A DNA stretch of 64,000 bases from Apostichopus japonicus (GCF_037975245.1 NC_092578.1:15048321-15112320); one strand, 5' to 3'; shown: positions 1-14,839, counted from the stretch's first letter. The notes: a model not told the origin generated them from the letters alone. Made by a program: numbers and translations.

Positions 1-838
1 TTAACTCGCAGTTATAGTATAATCTAACCTTTTACATTGTCACCATACTTTCATATTATCACTTTATTTGATATTATCGCCTTATAGGTGTACATTCAAT
101 GATGACCTTACCTTTATAGTTTTACCTTATACCTTTAAAATTATCACCTTACTTTGATAGTATCTTCTTACCTTTATACTATTACTTTATATTATCTTTT
201 ACTTGGTTTTATTTTAATTACATTACCTTTGTATTATTATCTTATACCTTCAAATTATCACCTTAGTTTTATAGTATCTGCTCACCTTTATATTAATACT
301 TTAGAGTTATATTATATTTACTTGGTTTGAAATTATTACCTAACTTTGTTATTATGACCTTATACCTTAACATGATCACCTTACTTTTATAGTATTTCAT
401 TACCTTTATATTGTCACTTTAGACTAATATTATTAACTTGGTTTTACATTATTACCTTATCTTTGTATATTATTACTTTATATAGTTATCTTATTAACTT
501 GGTTTTACATTGTTGCGTTACCTTTGTATTCTTACCTTTTACCTTCAAATTATCACCTTACTTTTATATTATCTCTTTGGAGAATTATATTATTAACTGG
601 GTTTCACCTTATTATCTTACCATCGTATTATTACTTTATACCTTTAAAATTATATCACCTTACTTTTAAATTATCTCTTTACCTTTATATTCTTTATAGA
701 GTTATCTTACCAACTTGGTTTTACATTATTACCTTACCTATGTATTATTTATTACCTTACGTGTATGTCATTACCTTACCTTTACCTTTCATATATATGC
801 ATTACCTTTATATCATTACATAACCTTAAAACGTTGAC
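1..838. repeat. AT-rich degenerate minisatellite
   Basis: The whole segment repeats variants of a phrase like TTATACCTTNAAATTATCACCTTACTTTTATAGTATC followed by TTACTTGGTTTTACATTATTACC. Clear phrase starts occur near 127, 243, 362, 537 and 635, so the spacing is roughly 100-175 bp and the copies are diverged. Short frames inside it are translations of the repeat and not genes. The array probably continues left of the window, because the first base is already inside a copy. Confidence 0.75.
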
Positions 839-3060
839 AATACTTCCACTATAGTTGTCAAAAAAACAAAACAATGAACGCAATTAAGGGGCAGTCTTTA
901 AAAACAACCTAATTGTGAAAGAAAACTCGCATTCTCGATTTGTGAAATAAATTTTAGACTTTTAACTACATGTCATATTGCTAACGATCCATTACACACC
1001 ACATGTAGTCGACTATAAATTTACGATGTAGGCCAGCTAATATTGCCCGAAGCAATAATTGGAAATACAGATGTCCGTAAAAACCCTTTACTATATACGA
1101 TGTACTTGAAATGTAACAAACTTAATGTCCATTCAAGATCAGTCATGCAATATCTTTTTTTCTTCAAACAGAGGAAGAAAGAAAGAAATTGTTAGCTCAC
1201 TGAGTTGTAGCAGTTTGTTCATCTTCATCCGATGACATCTGTATTCAAACATAATATTACACAACGGAATTCTTTACGCTTCATAAAAATCTCAATTGCT
1301 AATTTTCAGCGCGTAGTTAGAAATGTCATAAAGAGAGATTTTTGTTGATAAGGTTTGCAAACAGGTATACATATATATACACACAAAACAGGGAATATTT
1401 AATTCGTTCCATTCGTACAGAAAACAACTAATCACGAACATTTTGCAAAAGAAACAAAAAACAAAAAAACTTTAAGAGTCAATAAAGCATGATCTGTTTA
1501 TATCCTTAAGCTAGTTAGACACAGTTTTTATGGTGTCATTGTCACACAAAAAATGTTTCATTGTTTTAGATTAATTAAAAAATCCCGAATTTCATTTGTA
1601 TTATTATCTAGGCCTAATTCCGAGCTAGATGTATAGTTGAGTTTTCATAATGAATTCGCCCATCACCCCATCCTTATTGGTCATTAAATCTATACCTCCT
1701 TGACTAAAAAACAAACACAAGATTATTGTGTGGTCTTGTAAAATGTTGTCGATACATGATGGATCGTTTTACAGTTCATACTAGAGCAACGAGGAACGCT
1801 AAAATGGACCACATGTGGTGATTATAATGTTAAATAATACGATGATAATGTAAAAGCACACTTTGCCAAAATGCTCATTACATTCGATAACCCTTTAAGG
1901 AACGCCAAAAAGGGACAAAAAATGAACGTTATCATGACACTCGTGTATTGCAATTTTAAGTTTTATATTATATTTGATATAATGTACTTTTACATTGTCT
2001 TCTGGTGTACTTTAACACTATTCATAGTGTACTTTTTCATGGTCATCGTTGGTTGGCTACTTTGGCGTTCCATGGAGCAAGGCCGTTATTCAATTTGGAA
2101 GCCTTAATGTTATGACGTATACATATATATACGGTACATCTCATAAGAAGGAGAGCGATATTTGGGGTGCAGTGTCGACACTATTTTTTTTTTTTTTGTT
2201 CAGTTGCTCCATATGATGTATCGTTGTTTGATGGTAGAAAATATATTTTCTCAATGAAAATGAGAAACAGATATGAGATATCAATAAAAATGTAATTTAA
2301 GAAACAAAGCTCCAAACGCGAAAGCTCTTGTGAAGAAAATATCATATTTTATGGAATTGTACAGTTTCCTACCAAGAAAATGCAAAGATTGAAAAAAAAA
2401 GATTGACATTATATAACTTCAAACGAAATCTGGGTCAATTTTGTTAACAACAGCCAAACACCGGATATATATTTTATCCGACATATTTTCAGCAGACTGT
2501 TTCCCAAATATAGACAATATTGTTGCTTTTAATTTTTTTTTAATTTTAGTCCATATAATAGTGAAACGCATGAAAACAATAACAAAGACCATAAACCTTT
2601 GAAAATTATGCAAGTGGACCAAATATTGTCGGGAAGTTTAATGTAGACGATTTTGTTGGAGAAAAACAATATGTTAATTTTTTCTCCAATTCATTTACTG
2701 AAATTATTTTCTGGATACGTTGATGACTTAAACAGTTTTATGGGAATACTTGAATGTATTAATATATATATATATATATATATACACACACTATTTAAAT
2801 ATTTAAGTACATACGTGGGCTGGAAAGTGTTACTCCCACGTTTACAAATCACTGCGTTATAAAACAAGCCTCAGATTTGTTTTGGAGAGAATAGAGAGAG
2901 TGAGCGAGAGAAGGATAGAATATCTTTCTTGGATGGATTCCCTAACAAATAGACCGAAACGTATGTCTCTAAAGACTACACGCGTGCCTATACTCTCTTG
3001 AAAGAGTTAAAAAGTTCCTTTCAATAAAAAAACCTTGAGATTGTTGAAAAAACAGCACCG
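839..3060. other. Gene-free stretch
   Basis: No exon, RNA gene or bounded transposon is supported here. The one structure is a loose inverted pair around GGAACGCCAAA at about 1899-1912 and 2060-2075 (antisense), which could be a short hairpin element but shows no clear target duplication. A short (TA)n run sits at about 2761-2783. Confidence 0.6.

Positions 3061-3061
<1 letters not shown>

Positions 3062-3144
<83 letters not shown>
3062..3144. repeat. (TA)n microsatellite
   Basis: About 40 uninterrupted TA dinucleotides. Confidence 0.95.
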
Positions 3145-3146
<2 letters not shown>

Positions 3147-3859
3147 CAACATACCTCGTATGAATGATAATTCCCTAAATGATTATAAAGGATTATAAAA
3201 AAAAAACAACCTTGCTTCGTTATATATGCAGCTTACAATAATTACTATACAGCTGGTTGGCGTTCATTACTTTAATGCAATTTTCATATGATTATATAAC
3301 TCAGAGAGAGCACGCAGACCCAGCTAAACAAACATTACCATTTCATTGAAATACATTAAGTACAGACCGGATGGTTCCGCAAAATTTAACAACAAGGTAA
3401 GGAAAATGTAGATTAGGTTGGATATCTCTCGCCTTTTGATTGATAACCTGTCACGCAAATTGTCTCAAACAGCTGCTGCAAATTTGCGAAAGCCCGCATA
3501 CTTCAAAACCGTCTCTTCTCTTGTTTTTCTCTCTATCACTTGTTTTTTTCCTTCTTTTTTTTTCTATCCATCAAGACGAAAACAAACAACAGACGTTCAA
3601 TTCAAGCAAACGCGGCAAAAATATGACAAAAGGCTATATATACGATCTACCTAATGTTACCGCGTGGAAAGGATTCTTATATCTTATATGATTTTAAGTA
3701 TATCCGAATTACTTTGTTTGCTTAGGAATTTAAAATCGTTACAACTTGAAGTACAGAGACTTTCTAGTGATAAACTGAATATTTGTCACCATGACGAAAA
3801 TAGATGAACCAAAATAGGCGGGTTTTCTTAAGTGGCATAATCAATCAATACGTTCTAAA

Positions 3860-4440
3860 GGAAAGGAGGTGTAAATGATCAGTGAATCACGTCAAAAGTT
3901 TAGCCATCGTTGATAGCATTCTATATAGAAACACGCGCGCGTACGCGCGCGCGCAAAGCCTACGTTATAAACGGTGCTGCACAACTGCACGTAGACATAA
4001 GCACAGTGCGATATACCCATGATGGAGAAGAAGGGGTAACATGACTGGAAAAAAAAATAGTATCAGAGTATTCAATGTTGGGTTCTTTATTCAAGTAACT
4101 TGTTACTTTCCCGTTTTGCACACTACAATGCTAGTATAAGTATCAATCTTTTTCAATCAAAGAAATTTATTTTTTCTTCAAATGGCATATTAATCAAAGA
4201 ACATCTTTCGGCGGGTGTTACTGTCCGATCGTGTTGTTCTATGAATGATCAGTGAACCACGTCACTGTGTAGCCAACTTTGACAGCAATATATAGATAAG
4301 CACACATACACAGCTTACTATATAAACGGTGCTGTACAACTGCACTTAGACCTACATACGTTGCAATATACAGTCAACAAAAATACGGTATAGCATTAGT
4401 CAACAAATTATCATTTCCCGATGTTGCACAATACAACGCA
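3860..4440. repeat. Diverged tandem duplication, unit about 360 bp
   Basis: The phrase ATGATCAGTGAAYCACGTCA occurs at about 3875 and 4243. In each copy it is followed by ATAAACGGTGCTG, then ACAACTGCAC, and later by TTTCCCGNTKTTGCACA. The two units are collinear but diverged. The first contains an alternating CG-rich run (ACGCGCGCGTACGCGCGCGCGC, about 3932-3953) that is absent from the second. Confidence 0.65.
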
Positions 4441-5204
4441 GGCATATATCTTTTCAAGTTCTTAAAAATTACGTCCCCTATATAAACAAATTGCCTTATT
4501 TCAAAGGAGAACACGGTGCTGCATATGATGATGATATGTCTTCGCTTCCATTTGATAGTTTACATAAAATAAAATAAAACTTGACAAAACTGGAACACAC
4601 AATGCACCAAGGCGATAGCAATGGATGGCTTTTAATCTTCACATGTATATTTATATTTTTATAGTTTAGTCCCCTTGGCTCCGTAAACTGTACTTTCTAG
4701 GTCTTTTGTTATTGTTAACCATAGAAAATACACGTCGAGCACTACTACATCTCTACAATAAAACATATGTAATACATATGATTATTTAGCGCAACTAAAC
4801 CACACGGGACTAGCACAACAGCGAAGAGCACTTCCATGGCATATGTTAGTATATGTAGTTTATGCTTGCAATTCCTTCAAGCTATAATGTAAACAAGAAT
4901 TTTATCAAGTGAATATTTTATTCATTTTTGTTTTGTTTTGTGTGTGTCCTTGATTCTTCCTTTGACGTAAAAGAGTCGCCTTCGGTTAATAAAAAGTTAT
5001 TTTGGATTTCTCCGGGGAGACCTTTGAATTTTGTTATACCGTTACAGACATAAATCGTGCTACTTTCTTCTTTTCTTGTGTATAGAAACTGAACTCTAAA
5101 GCGGTACTGCATCTTTCATTCATCCAAGCATACCTATGCCATCAAGACATTATCGTTGTAGCAATCGGTCCTAAGCCGAGTAGGATATATAGTTACGGTG
5201 CTTT

Positions 5205-5208
<4 letters not shown>
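4441..5208. other. Gene-free stretch
   Basis: No exon, RNA gene or repeat with clear boundaries was recognised. Open frames here are short and lack splice or family support. Confidence 0.6.
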
Positions 5209-5293
<85 letters not shown>

Positions 5294-5295
5294 TG

Positions 5296-5362
<67 letters not shown>

Positions 5363-5418
5363 TTATATATATTAATATAAAAAAATATATATATATACAC
5401 ATACATACATACATATTA
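5209..5418. repeat. (TA)n / TATTTATA microsatellite
   Basis: Long TA run with interspersed TAAA/TTTA interruptions, grading into (CATA)n at the right end. Confidence 0.95.
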
Positions 5419-5856
5419 AAAGTGTTCAACGGAGCCCGCAGGATTTAGATATGTAAAATATCTCGCTTACGTCAGTACAGTTTTGGATTGGTGGTTAAAT
5501 GAGTCTCTGGCGCCAAGTTGATTGAATCTTCGTTTATTGCATATTCTGAAATATTTCTAAAGCAAAAAAACTTTCATATGTTTACTCTATGATATTCTTC
5601 TGATGTTACTCTTGTCGATTATTGAACCGTACGTAGGACTGAGACCAGATAAAATCCAAAACATTTAACTGCTATATCCTGGCAAATGTCAGTGTCATCT
5701 CGTCATTCTATACATTGATGTTATGGAAACATGTTTACTGTCGCGTTCAGGGTAACTGGTAATCGTGAAACCCGTGAGCGCTTATCAAAGATACAAATCT
5801 ATGCAAGCCTGATGTAAACAATGAAAGATTACTTAACGGTATAAATGGAATGCATT

Positions 5857-6279
5857 GGCATAATACAGTATACGTAGCATATACATAAAGTAATATGTAG
5901 CAAAGTAATATATATATATATATATAATTATATATATATACATATATATATTATAATTATATTATTATTATTATTATTATTATTATGGCATAATTCAGTA
6001 TACGTAGCATATACATAAATAAATATGTAGCAAAGTAATATATATATATATATATATATAATTATATATATACATATATATGTATATATTATAATTATAT
6101 TATTATTATTATTATGGCATAATACAGTAAACGTAGCATATACATAAATAAATATGTAGCAAAGTAATATATATATATATATAATTATATATATATACAT
6201 ATATATATATTATAAATATATTATTATTATGGCATAATACAGTATACGTAGCATATACATAAATAAATATGTAGCAAAG

Positions 6280-6313
<34 letters not shown>

Positions 6314-6345
6314 TTATTATTAATAATAATAATACACACTCCATA
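5857..6345. repeat. Four-copy tandem repeat, period 115-130 bp
   Basis: Four copies begin with GGCATAATACAGTATACGTA (one-base variants) at 5857, 5987, 6116 and 6231. Each consists of a conserved approximately 55-bp head ending GTAGCAAAGTAATA, then a (TA)n stretch, then (ATT)n. The length differences lie in the TA and ATT parts. Long tyrosine/isoleucine frames on the minus strand are translations of this array. Confidence 0.9.
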
Positions 6346-8060
6346 TACACAGTTAACAAACGACTCTAGATATTTTTCTTTTGCAACATAACGTTCTATA
6401 AACCTCGCCATGTAGGTGAGCCTGCATATATTCTCCACAAAAATACACATCTACGTAAATCCCCATGCTAATGATATGTGCTAAACATTTGAAAGGATTG
6501 TTGCAATTCCGTGACAACTTCCCACACGTAGAAGGATTATGCACATGCATGAGAAAGACTTTACGAAGAAAAAACATGTTTAAGTCCCACAAGCAGTCTA
6601 GCTCCTCTCTCAGGGAGGTAGTAGGGATTAAATAGGGATTACCAGTCACGTTGGCTCTAGTTAATCTTTTAAATCTACTGCTTTGCATAAATCAATTTTG
6701 TAATAATTATTATTGGTATGATTGTAAGAAATTTAGCCGGAACGATTCTTTTAAGTAATGAAGTTTAATAATTCAATATTTTTCAATGTGTCAAATTGCC
6801 TAATTTAATTTATAACCAATGACATCTCGAATTAGGGACATTTTGTTGAAATGGTAGCAATGTATCTTTTTTTTTTCTCTTTTAAGTTTTATATTGTTTG
6901 CCCACCCGAAGGATATATCGCGAGGACAGACAACTTGTTTTAAAAACTTTCAGTCATCTTGTTTTTTGTTTTGTTAATTACAATTTGATTGATGACAGTT
7001 TCAAAAATGTGTTAAGCATTGAATATATGCATAAAGAAATGTTCCTATACATTACATGACTGTTCTGAAATTGAAAAAAAAAAGGAATTTTCTAATTTCC
7101 AAGAAAACTGCAAACCTGCAATAAACATCTTTCTTTCATTTCAACTCATAATTCAATATATGAAAGATAATTCGAATAACAATAATTACCGAGTATCATA
7201 GTTTCGGATAAACAACATTAAACAGCATGGCAGCTTCATGCCTATATGTCTTTGACATTTTCTCTTCCTAACACTACGACCTGAATTGGCCTCTGTATAT
7301 GCATACCGCACGACAGATAAATTCCTTGTATAGGGGGGTACCTCAATGTATATAAGAACAACACAGGGATGGATGTGTTTGTGATGTTACTAAGAGTCTT
7401 AGGGAAACCCAAATAACAAAGTCATGAATTTAAAAAAGAAAAAAACTTCAACACGACTGTCTGCTCTTTTGCTATCGATACCCTTTCAACGGGTTTACGG
7501 TTGAAAAATGACTTTTTAATCATCATAACTTTTCGATTTTGTCTAAGCGCTAAAAGTCGTCCTTTTTTTTTTTTTTTTTTTTTTTAATGTCTATAGCAGA
7601 TGAAGATCCCTGCATGTTTGTCATGTATACGCGCTCTTCTCCCAGTGAGCATATATAAACTGTATTTTTATTATTAGACTTAAATATAAAAAAATATAAA
7701 AACAGTAAACCATCGGATGATGTCGCAAGGAGTATCCAGCCAAGTTTAAACAAACCCTCTATACTCATATCTCTCCTTGAGACTGCCAAGCACAGCTGTT
7801 GCAATGCCATATATATATATACGTTACATTAAGACTAACTAGATTAATCATCCCAAGATAACAGCGGCAACGAAGATTGTTAGGGGTTGATATAATAACT
7901 ACACATACGTAGGAGTGCAAAATAAAAACATGAAAAGGTTATCCTTACTCTGGAGAGTCCAAACTTCTAGAGGTGTTTGAATAAAACTGAAAACGAATTA
8001 GAAGGTTGACATAGGCAGAGGTACTCTACGGTGTGTTGTGTGGCTAAATCGTTCTGGAAA
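6346..8060. other. Gene-free stretch
   Basis: No supported gene. A 111-codon minus-strand frame (6353-6688) and an 86-codon frame (7550-7810) match no family I know, and the latter runs into a poly-T/poly-K tract. A (T)23 tract lies at 7563-7585. Confidence 0.55.
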
Positions 8061-8075
8061 GGGCTATCCTAATAT

Positions 8076-8112
8076 GTGTGTGTGTGTGTGTGTGTGAGGA
8101 GGAGGAGGAGGT
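8076..8112. repeat. (TG)n followed by (GGA)n microsatellite
   Basis: About ten TG units run directly into about five AGG units. Confidence 0.9.
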
Positions 8113-8455
8113 ACAGTGAGGGGGTGCTGTGAGGGAGTGAATGTGGAGGTGCAGTGTGGTTAGTCCTGATGTAGATGTTGATATAGACACTGAAACTCCT
8201 CTGTGTAGTATGTGACGCATTGTCTTTACGGAAACAATCGTCGTTGCGGGTAAGGGAAGGTGTATGCCGGGGGGGGGGGTGGTTTGTGCGGGAATGGGGT
8301 CGAGTTGGGGATGTAGATATATGCCTGATGAGAAAGGGGCCGTGGGGCTTCAACACTGGGGACCGAGATTATACTTAGGGAGGCTGAAAAGATAAGTAAT
8401 GGAATCATGAAAATATGAGGTAAAGAATATCTTGTATTCTCATTTCATAATATAC

Positions 8456-8820
8456 CAAGGGCGTAGGAACCGGGGGGCTGGGGGCGCCAGCCCCCCAGTG
8501 AAAAATATGGGGGCGGAAGTATCATTCCGCCCCCCCCATTCCGCAAATCAGAAAACCCCTTTTCATTTCCAAATGAGAAAAAAATCTCATTTGGAGCACC
8601 AAATTGCATCTAAGGCCAGGTGAAAATGCAAAATTATTTACAAAATGTAGTGGGTGTTGAAGTGTGCTATATTGCACCAAATTGCATCTGAGGCCACCTG
8701 GAAATGCAAAAAAATTCCAAAGGGGGAGGGGGACACCCCTCCCCTTAGACCCCTCCCCCAGGCCGGCCATCAGTCTTTAGCTCCCACCCCCCCACTGAAA
8801 AGTACCTTCCTACGCCACTG
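8456..8820. mobile_element. hAT-like MITE, 365 bp, with 8-bp target duplication
   Basis: The right end is TTCCTACGCCACTG, whose complement CAGTGGCGTAGGAA matches the left end CAAGGGCGTAGGAA. Both sides carry TAATATAC (8448-8455 and 8821-8828), an 8-bp target duplication as in hAT elements. The interior has no transposase. It holds two copies of CACCAAATTGCATCTNAGGCC, poly-C/poly-G blocks next to each end and no long frame. The left CAG is mutated to CAA, so the copy is probably old. Confidence 0.85.
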
Positions 8821-8828
8821 TAATATAC

Positions 8829-11800
8829 CAGACGTCGAGGACAGGTGAAGAGTGCAGAAATGGCTCTCTGTGAAATCATTCAAGATTCCAGTCTAATCTC
8901 AATATTACGTAGGCTAGACATTTTCCTAATACTATTATTGAATCACGCGCACATCAAAATTTTCTTTATTGATTGAAACTGGAAAAAAAATGCATTATTA
9001 TGATTTTTTTTTATTATTATCGAACAGCACTGCAAAGTTACGAGAGACTGCGCCAAACAGTTGCTTTAAAATTTGTGTGCGATTGTGTCCTACTTATAAC
9101 TTTTGCTCAATATATTCCACACAAATCTTGGAGATTTTTTTTTATTTTTATTATTTCTTGTCTATAATACTGTCCATAAAGTTTCATTTCTCTATGGATT
9201 TATCTCAGGTGAAACTCAAATTTGGTGTAAATTATTGTCCGTCTAGCAGAAAATTGCGTTATAATAGGAATTTCTCTTGATAACTTGAATCCCCAAATGA
9301 TGTCAATATCCAAATGTAATTGAAATTTCACAGATCACTGACAAAAAGGATAAATATTTTGATTAGGTTTATGGATTTCTTTTTATTAAATATTTTTTTG
9401 TAATAACCTGCTTCTGAAAGAGGGTCGAAAACTATTTTTTTTGTAAGTTGAGAACAATTATTTCGCGTACCACGGAGAATAGAAGGTGTATAGGCACTAT
9501 ACAGCATATTTAACGAACTTGGTGCATACAGAACTAAAGGTATACGGTACTAACGATTGTAGGCATCGGGGGGGGGGGTGTGGGGCTGGTGGGATAGGTA
9601 ATAAATCAAAGCAAACTGGGTCATAGGGCAATTTGTAAATGGCATAGAAAGAACAACCCACTATCTCAGGCTATCTCGTGTTACAAATACTTATATTCCA
9701 GCAGTAAAGATATAGCCAATCAGCCTAGTGTTACGTGCGATAATAGGATACTACTATTAAATAATAATAATAATAATTGCAAATCATATCTTATTTAATT
9801 TCTTGTGACCTTAAGTACCATTTAAAGCTGTAAATTACTGATTACTTCACGAGAGAAACGTAATTTGAACTTCTTCAATAAATTCACATTTCCTAAATGC
9901 TGTCTATAAAAGTACTGCATCGTCTGTATCTTAATGTGACGCCAGTTACACGAGTTTCAGACCGTTGCCATAGCAACAGCACGCACTGCATTTATAGAGT
10001 ATAGGGTTAATCGTCTTCTGAATCACTCAAGAGACAAAAATCCGATGAATGAAATCACTTTGTTAACTGTAATTTATATACATCATATTCTGGGTCGATG
10101 GAGGGGGGGGGGGGTGAGGGGACGCAGCAAACTTCATGAAGAGATCACAATAATATAAGGTTAGGATAATCGATAAGGGTAACTGTTTTGTACACTATTT
10201 GATGGGCAAACATATCTACCGACATTAGTTACCGATCAGTGGATATGAGGTCTCACTGACGTACGAGATCATTTACTTGGTTTTGGAATCGTATATGGCT
10301 ACTTGTGACAAACAGCACGCAAATATCCCGAGACGTATATTTCCGGCCTCAATTGCAACGGAAAATACACCACTTACGACTCTTGTCTATAGGAAGACGA
10401 GGACCATATCTACTAAAGCAAATTAAGTTACAAAAGCAAGTAGCTGCTCCGCAATACAGAGGCGAATATTAATGATTTCCTGGACGAGGGGACCCTGGAG
10501 GTGGAGGGGGGTGGTGGATCGTAAATGATCGACAATATTTCAGCAACAGCGGTACATAAGAAAACAGTAGAACGTACGCAATGCTCGCGCGCGAAGCGAG
10601 CTGAACATATTAACTTTGTACCTAATTGGTTTGAGCAAAATTACGTAAGCAGCAGGTTATTCTTTGTGCCATTAATATTCAGAATCGGGTCACAGGCCCT
10701 CGAATCGGGGACCCGGGGGGGCACCCGGGATCTGGATTCGTCCTGAATAATAGAGTCTGTACACGAAACACAGAAGGTTGATCAACCGAAACTGATTTTC
10801 AGCATTTTTTATTTACCGGAAGTTTAGAGATTTTACTGACGGGCAGGAGTGAATTGGATATCAATTTAAATTATAGCATTAAACACAACAATTCAAATAT
10901 CATATTTTATAATAAAGAAGTTAACATTTTTGGAAATTAATGACATGTGTGTGTGTGTGAGTATCACTGTATACCTGACAACAGTGGAGTTATTGACGTA
11001 ATCATATCATATTTTGAAATGATAGGGATTTTTTATTTATTTTTCTATATTTTTTTTCAAAATTTTTATTCTCACAATTCCTTTATTCAGTCAACAAGGA
11101 AACATAACAGTAATTTCAATGCTATCCTTGGAGGTTCAGTGTCCACTTTACAACCTCTAAATGGTATGACTGAAAATGACTATCTTTCGGCTACGAAATA
11201 AGAAAATGTACATTTGGAGGGGGGGGGGGGGGTCGTGTTAACTTGTACGTGACGATGAAATTATTTCATACACATGACTGTAATATCATGTTACAGTAAT
11301 AAGATATTTGTTCCTATTATCTAAGAGTCTTCCATGAACTCGGCTTATATGTCTTTGTCCCTTTCTTTGCTAGGAAATTTGTACCACGACCAAATTACCT
11401 TCAAGGAGATATCATTTCATTTCATCCTCTAGCTATCACGAAAATAAGTCACAAATTATGAAATTCTCAATTATGGAGAAGTGATGATATGAAGCCCTAA
11501 TTCATGGCTCATGCCAATTGTAATACAATAGAATGGACAGGGTATATAACATCTCTAGCAATACCGTAATATATTCTTTTTCTGATGACGTCGGATTGCG
11601 GGCATTGTTGCCCGACTTACAAAAACAAAACATCGCATATTCGACATAGAACGTCAAAATGTTTGAGAATAAATTTTCAGATAAAATGTCGAAATTTCAA
11701 GATGTTAAATCAAAAGTACGCGATGAAGAGTCTAATTGAGTATAAGATATTTGCATTTTTTATTGCTATATTTTGGGTAGAGGCAATGATATTTAATGTT

Positions 11801-14800
11801 ACACTGGTACATTACGTACCAGTTAATGCATTGCTGTTGATTGGTTGATTTGTTGTATGGCGTCAAAGTTTTGTGTCATATACATACTGTTTGTATATGG
11901 CCACCAATTTCGAGGATGGAGCATGTTTTCCTTTGTACTGAAAACCATATTGGACCGATCCCACCCCCCCCCCCCCAATCACGCCCCACATCTAACAAAC
12001 CAATGAAGGAAAACCAAACACCAGAATATTTGTTTTCGTAGATGTTCGGGAAGGGGGGGGGGGTTTCAATTTCCTAGTATTAGACGGAAACTAACAAACT
12101 TGGGCACTCTTAATTGTTGCATGGTGAAGAATACAACACTAGTCAGCTAGTACCGCTTTTGGTTTTATAAGGTATACAGAACTATCTATGTAATCATATA
12201 TTGTTTGTCTTTATTTTACAAAAGCTTCAGCAAATTATCCAAACCTATCTCCCTGTTTCGAAATTTATCTCATGTTGTATGAATGTCTGGCAGCTATACT
12301 TCCTCGTGACATTTAAAAACCTAAACATTTTACAGTATTAGGATGGATTATAGTAATACTTATATCAAGTATTATTAGTGTATGATTTTACTGTAAAATG
12401 TTTGGCTTAAATGTTTACTTTACTTTACCGCAATACCAATGGCAAGACTGGTAATCCATGGAGATTCCTTAAAACGTATCAGATTATCTATAATAAAAAA
12501 CAATCAAACTGAAGTAAGACTCAATTTAGTTACATTTTTTTTGAAAAAGATGATGACGGAGATGAATCTTTATGAAAGTAATAGAAAATTGATTTTATGG
12601 AATCAATGAAGCAGTCGCATTAATGCTTTCACCTGCAGGACTATATAAAAAAGAAACACTTTAAAGGCTGACACAAAAAGGATTTCTTCTTGCAGCAAAA
12701 AAAAAACTTTACATTAGCATGTGAAACATTTGGAAAGTTTACTTAGCTAATTCAGTTAGAACTTAGTTAATATTCTCTGTATTGATTGAATTCCATCGAA
12801 ATTAAATTTAGTTCTCATAAATAGTTGGTTTGTCTTGAAAATAAAAACAATAAAAATACAATACCAAACAATCCAACGGTTATTCCTTCCCAATATTTCA
12901 AAAACGAAAATAGCTCGGATTCAAACCTTTAATATCAGAATATCATATTGAAATGATCATTAAAATGAATAATATACTTATTTTCGTGTCCATAAAGAGA
13001 CGTATCCTAACAGTAAAATTATTGTCATGTATTATTTGTCATATTTATTTGTACTCGAGACTTTCGGTAAATCTTAATCCAAATGATATTTCTAGTGTCA
13101 TCAGTAAAATTTCGAACCCGCCTACACCCGAAATCTGCGAAAGTTCAAATTCCTCGAGACCAAATAAATGATTTATGTTTTGTCTCCTGCTTGCAACATA
13201 TGTAAATGAGCATCGATTCTATTATTTCTTAACTACGATTGAAAACACCCATCAGTGCCTCTCATCCGCCAAATTTTATTTTAGGGCGAAAAAAATATTA
13301 ACATATTTTTTATCAGAAATGAAAGCAAGCTACCGGCAAAGGTTTTTTTCTTTCCTTAGTTGCAATTCACCTGTGCCTCTATATCAGATGGTTACGTAAC
13401 CGAATCAGGTTTAAAGGAGCTACTATTTTGTAACATAACGTTAAACATCTCCCAGTACCGATTCACTTTATTGTATAGTCAATTTACTTACTAGTGAGGG
13501 GTTATGTTAAGACCATGTGAAGATATTTACACTGCCTCTAGATTGTTGAAATTAAATTATTATTAGCCCTCAAGAGATGCCAAATTCAGATACATTATGC
13601 TTTAAGAGTATGGTATAGGTTTCGAATAAGATCAATAATGTTTGCTTTGAAAAGGAATAAACTGTCTCAGGATTTAAGATATCGCTCTTGTGCTATTCAC
13701 GATGTGAAAACACAATGAGGTAATGGCTATGCCACATCCACCGTCAGAGGGAAACGTTCATTCGAGAGATTTGTTTTTTCTTCAAAACTTCAAAAAAAGT
13801 TTTTTTTTTTTTAGCTCAACCTTGCGTTTAGAACTAATTATAGACCAAATTTATTGTCTCAATATATGACCTCTGAACTTTTTTATTGGGGGGTGGACCA
13901 GATCCCCCTCTATGAGAGTCGCTTTTATCAGTCGGGAAAAATTTGGAATTTTATCCCTCCTCCCCCCCCCCCCCTCCACCTTTCACATCCTGTGCACGTG
14001 ACTGCGTCCAATGGCTTTAAAAGTTCATTGCGCATGCGATATCATGCACAAACCGTCACAAAGCGATACCAAAGTTAATCTCCTAAAATCTTCTTTTTCT
14101 ATGCAAATTTTTTTTTATAAGTATCATCATAACATGACAATGAAGTCCACAAAACCTGCACATATTTAAGCACCCACAATTGAACGAGGCCTTCATATGC
14201 ACCGCACAGTTATATTCGTAAAAATGATACAGATAAGCACGCACTGGTGTGACGTGCCAGTGATGAATATGCATGTGCACAAACGCATAGTCGGTATGAT
14301 TATCGTTTTGCTTATAATTGATGGCGGGAGGAGGAATCGGTATGATTTTATCAAATATTGTATACATTTTTCAATAAGAATGTTTTTGATACATGGCGCA
14401 CAGGTATAGGGTTATAATAAACTAGAGAACATCATTTTATTTACTAAAATGTCATAAAATTGTATGATTTTAGCTTTTAAAATGTTTACGCTTTTCCCTA
14501 TTTCTTAGGCTTTTTCGTTCTGCTGTTTAGATTATCTAGAGACTTGAGACTCTTGCAGTTTGGTTCCTCCCGTGTTCACAAAGATTGTTTAGAAGTAGCG
14601 TTTTATTGATTATTGCCCTCAGCGCTTTCCATGGGTACTTCAACAGCGGTTTGAGACTATTCCTGTGAGTATTTCAGACCACAGAGTGTTAGTTTTCTCA
14701 CGTCAAAGCTGCCATAATTTTATAAAATAATAATCACGTACGTGTCTGTTCCAATCGTAAAGCGCTTTTTAATGGTTTTCTATCACACTGGGGTATTATA

Positions 14801-14839
14801 ATTTAGCTTATCATTCTCTCTTTTCTTATAAGTAAAAAT
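8829..14839. other. Gene-free, repeat-flecked stretch
   Basis: No exon with family or splice support. The stretch contains several long homopolymer G or C tracts (about 9569, 10104, 11218, 11964, 12052, 13968) and a (TAA)n run at about 9759. The frames are short, AT-driven and of unfamiliar sequence. Confidence 0.5.

Noticed and set aside
1899-2075. Hairpin MITE around GGAACGCCAAA
   Set aside because: The inverted match is short and patchy, and no target duplication was found.
5857-6345. A CRISPR array
   Set aside because: The repeated units are 115-130 bp with microsatellite interiors and no unique spacers, and the DNA is from an animal genome.
5193-6450. Tyrosine/isoleucine-rich proteins
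   Set aside because: These are translations of (TA)n and the four-copy tandem repeat.
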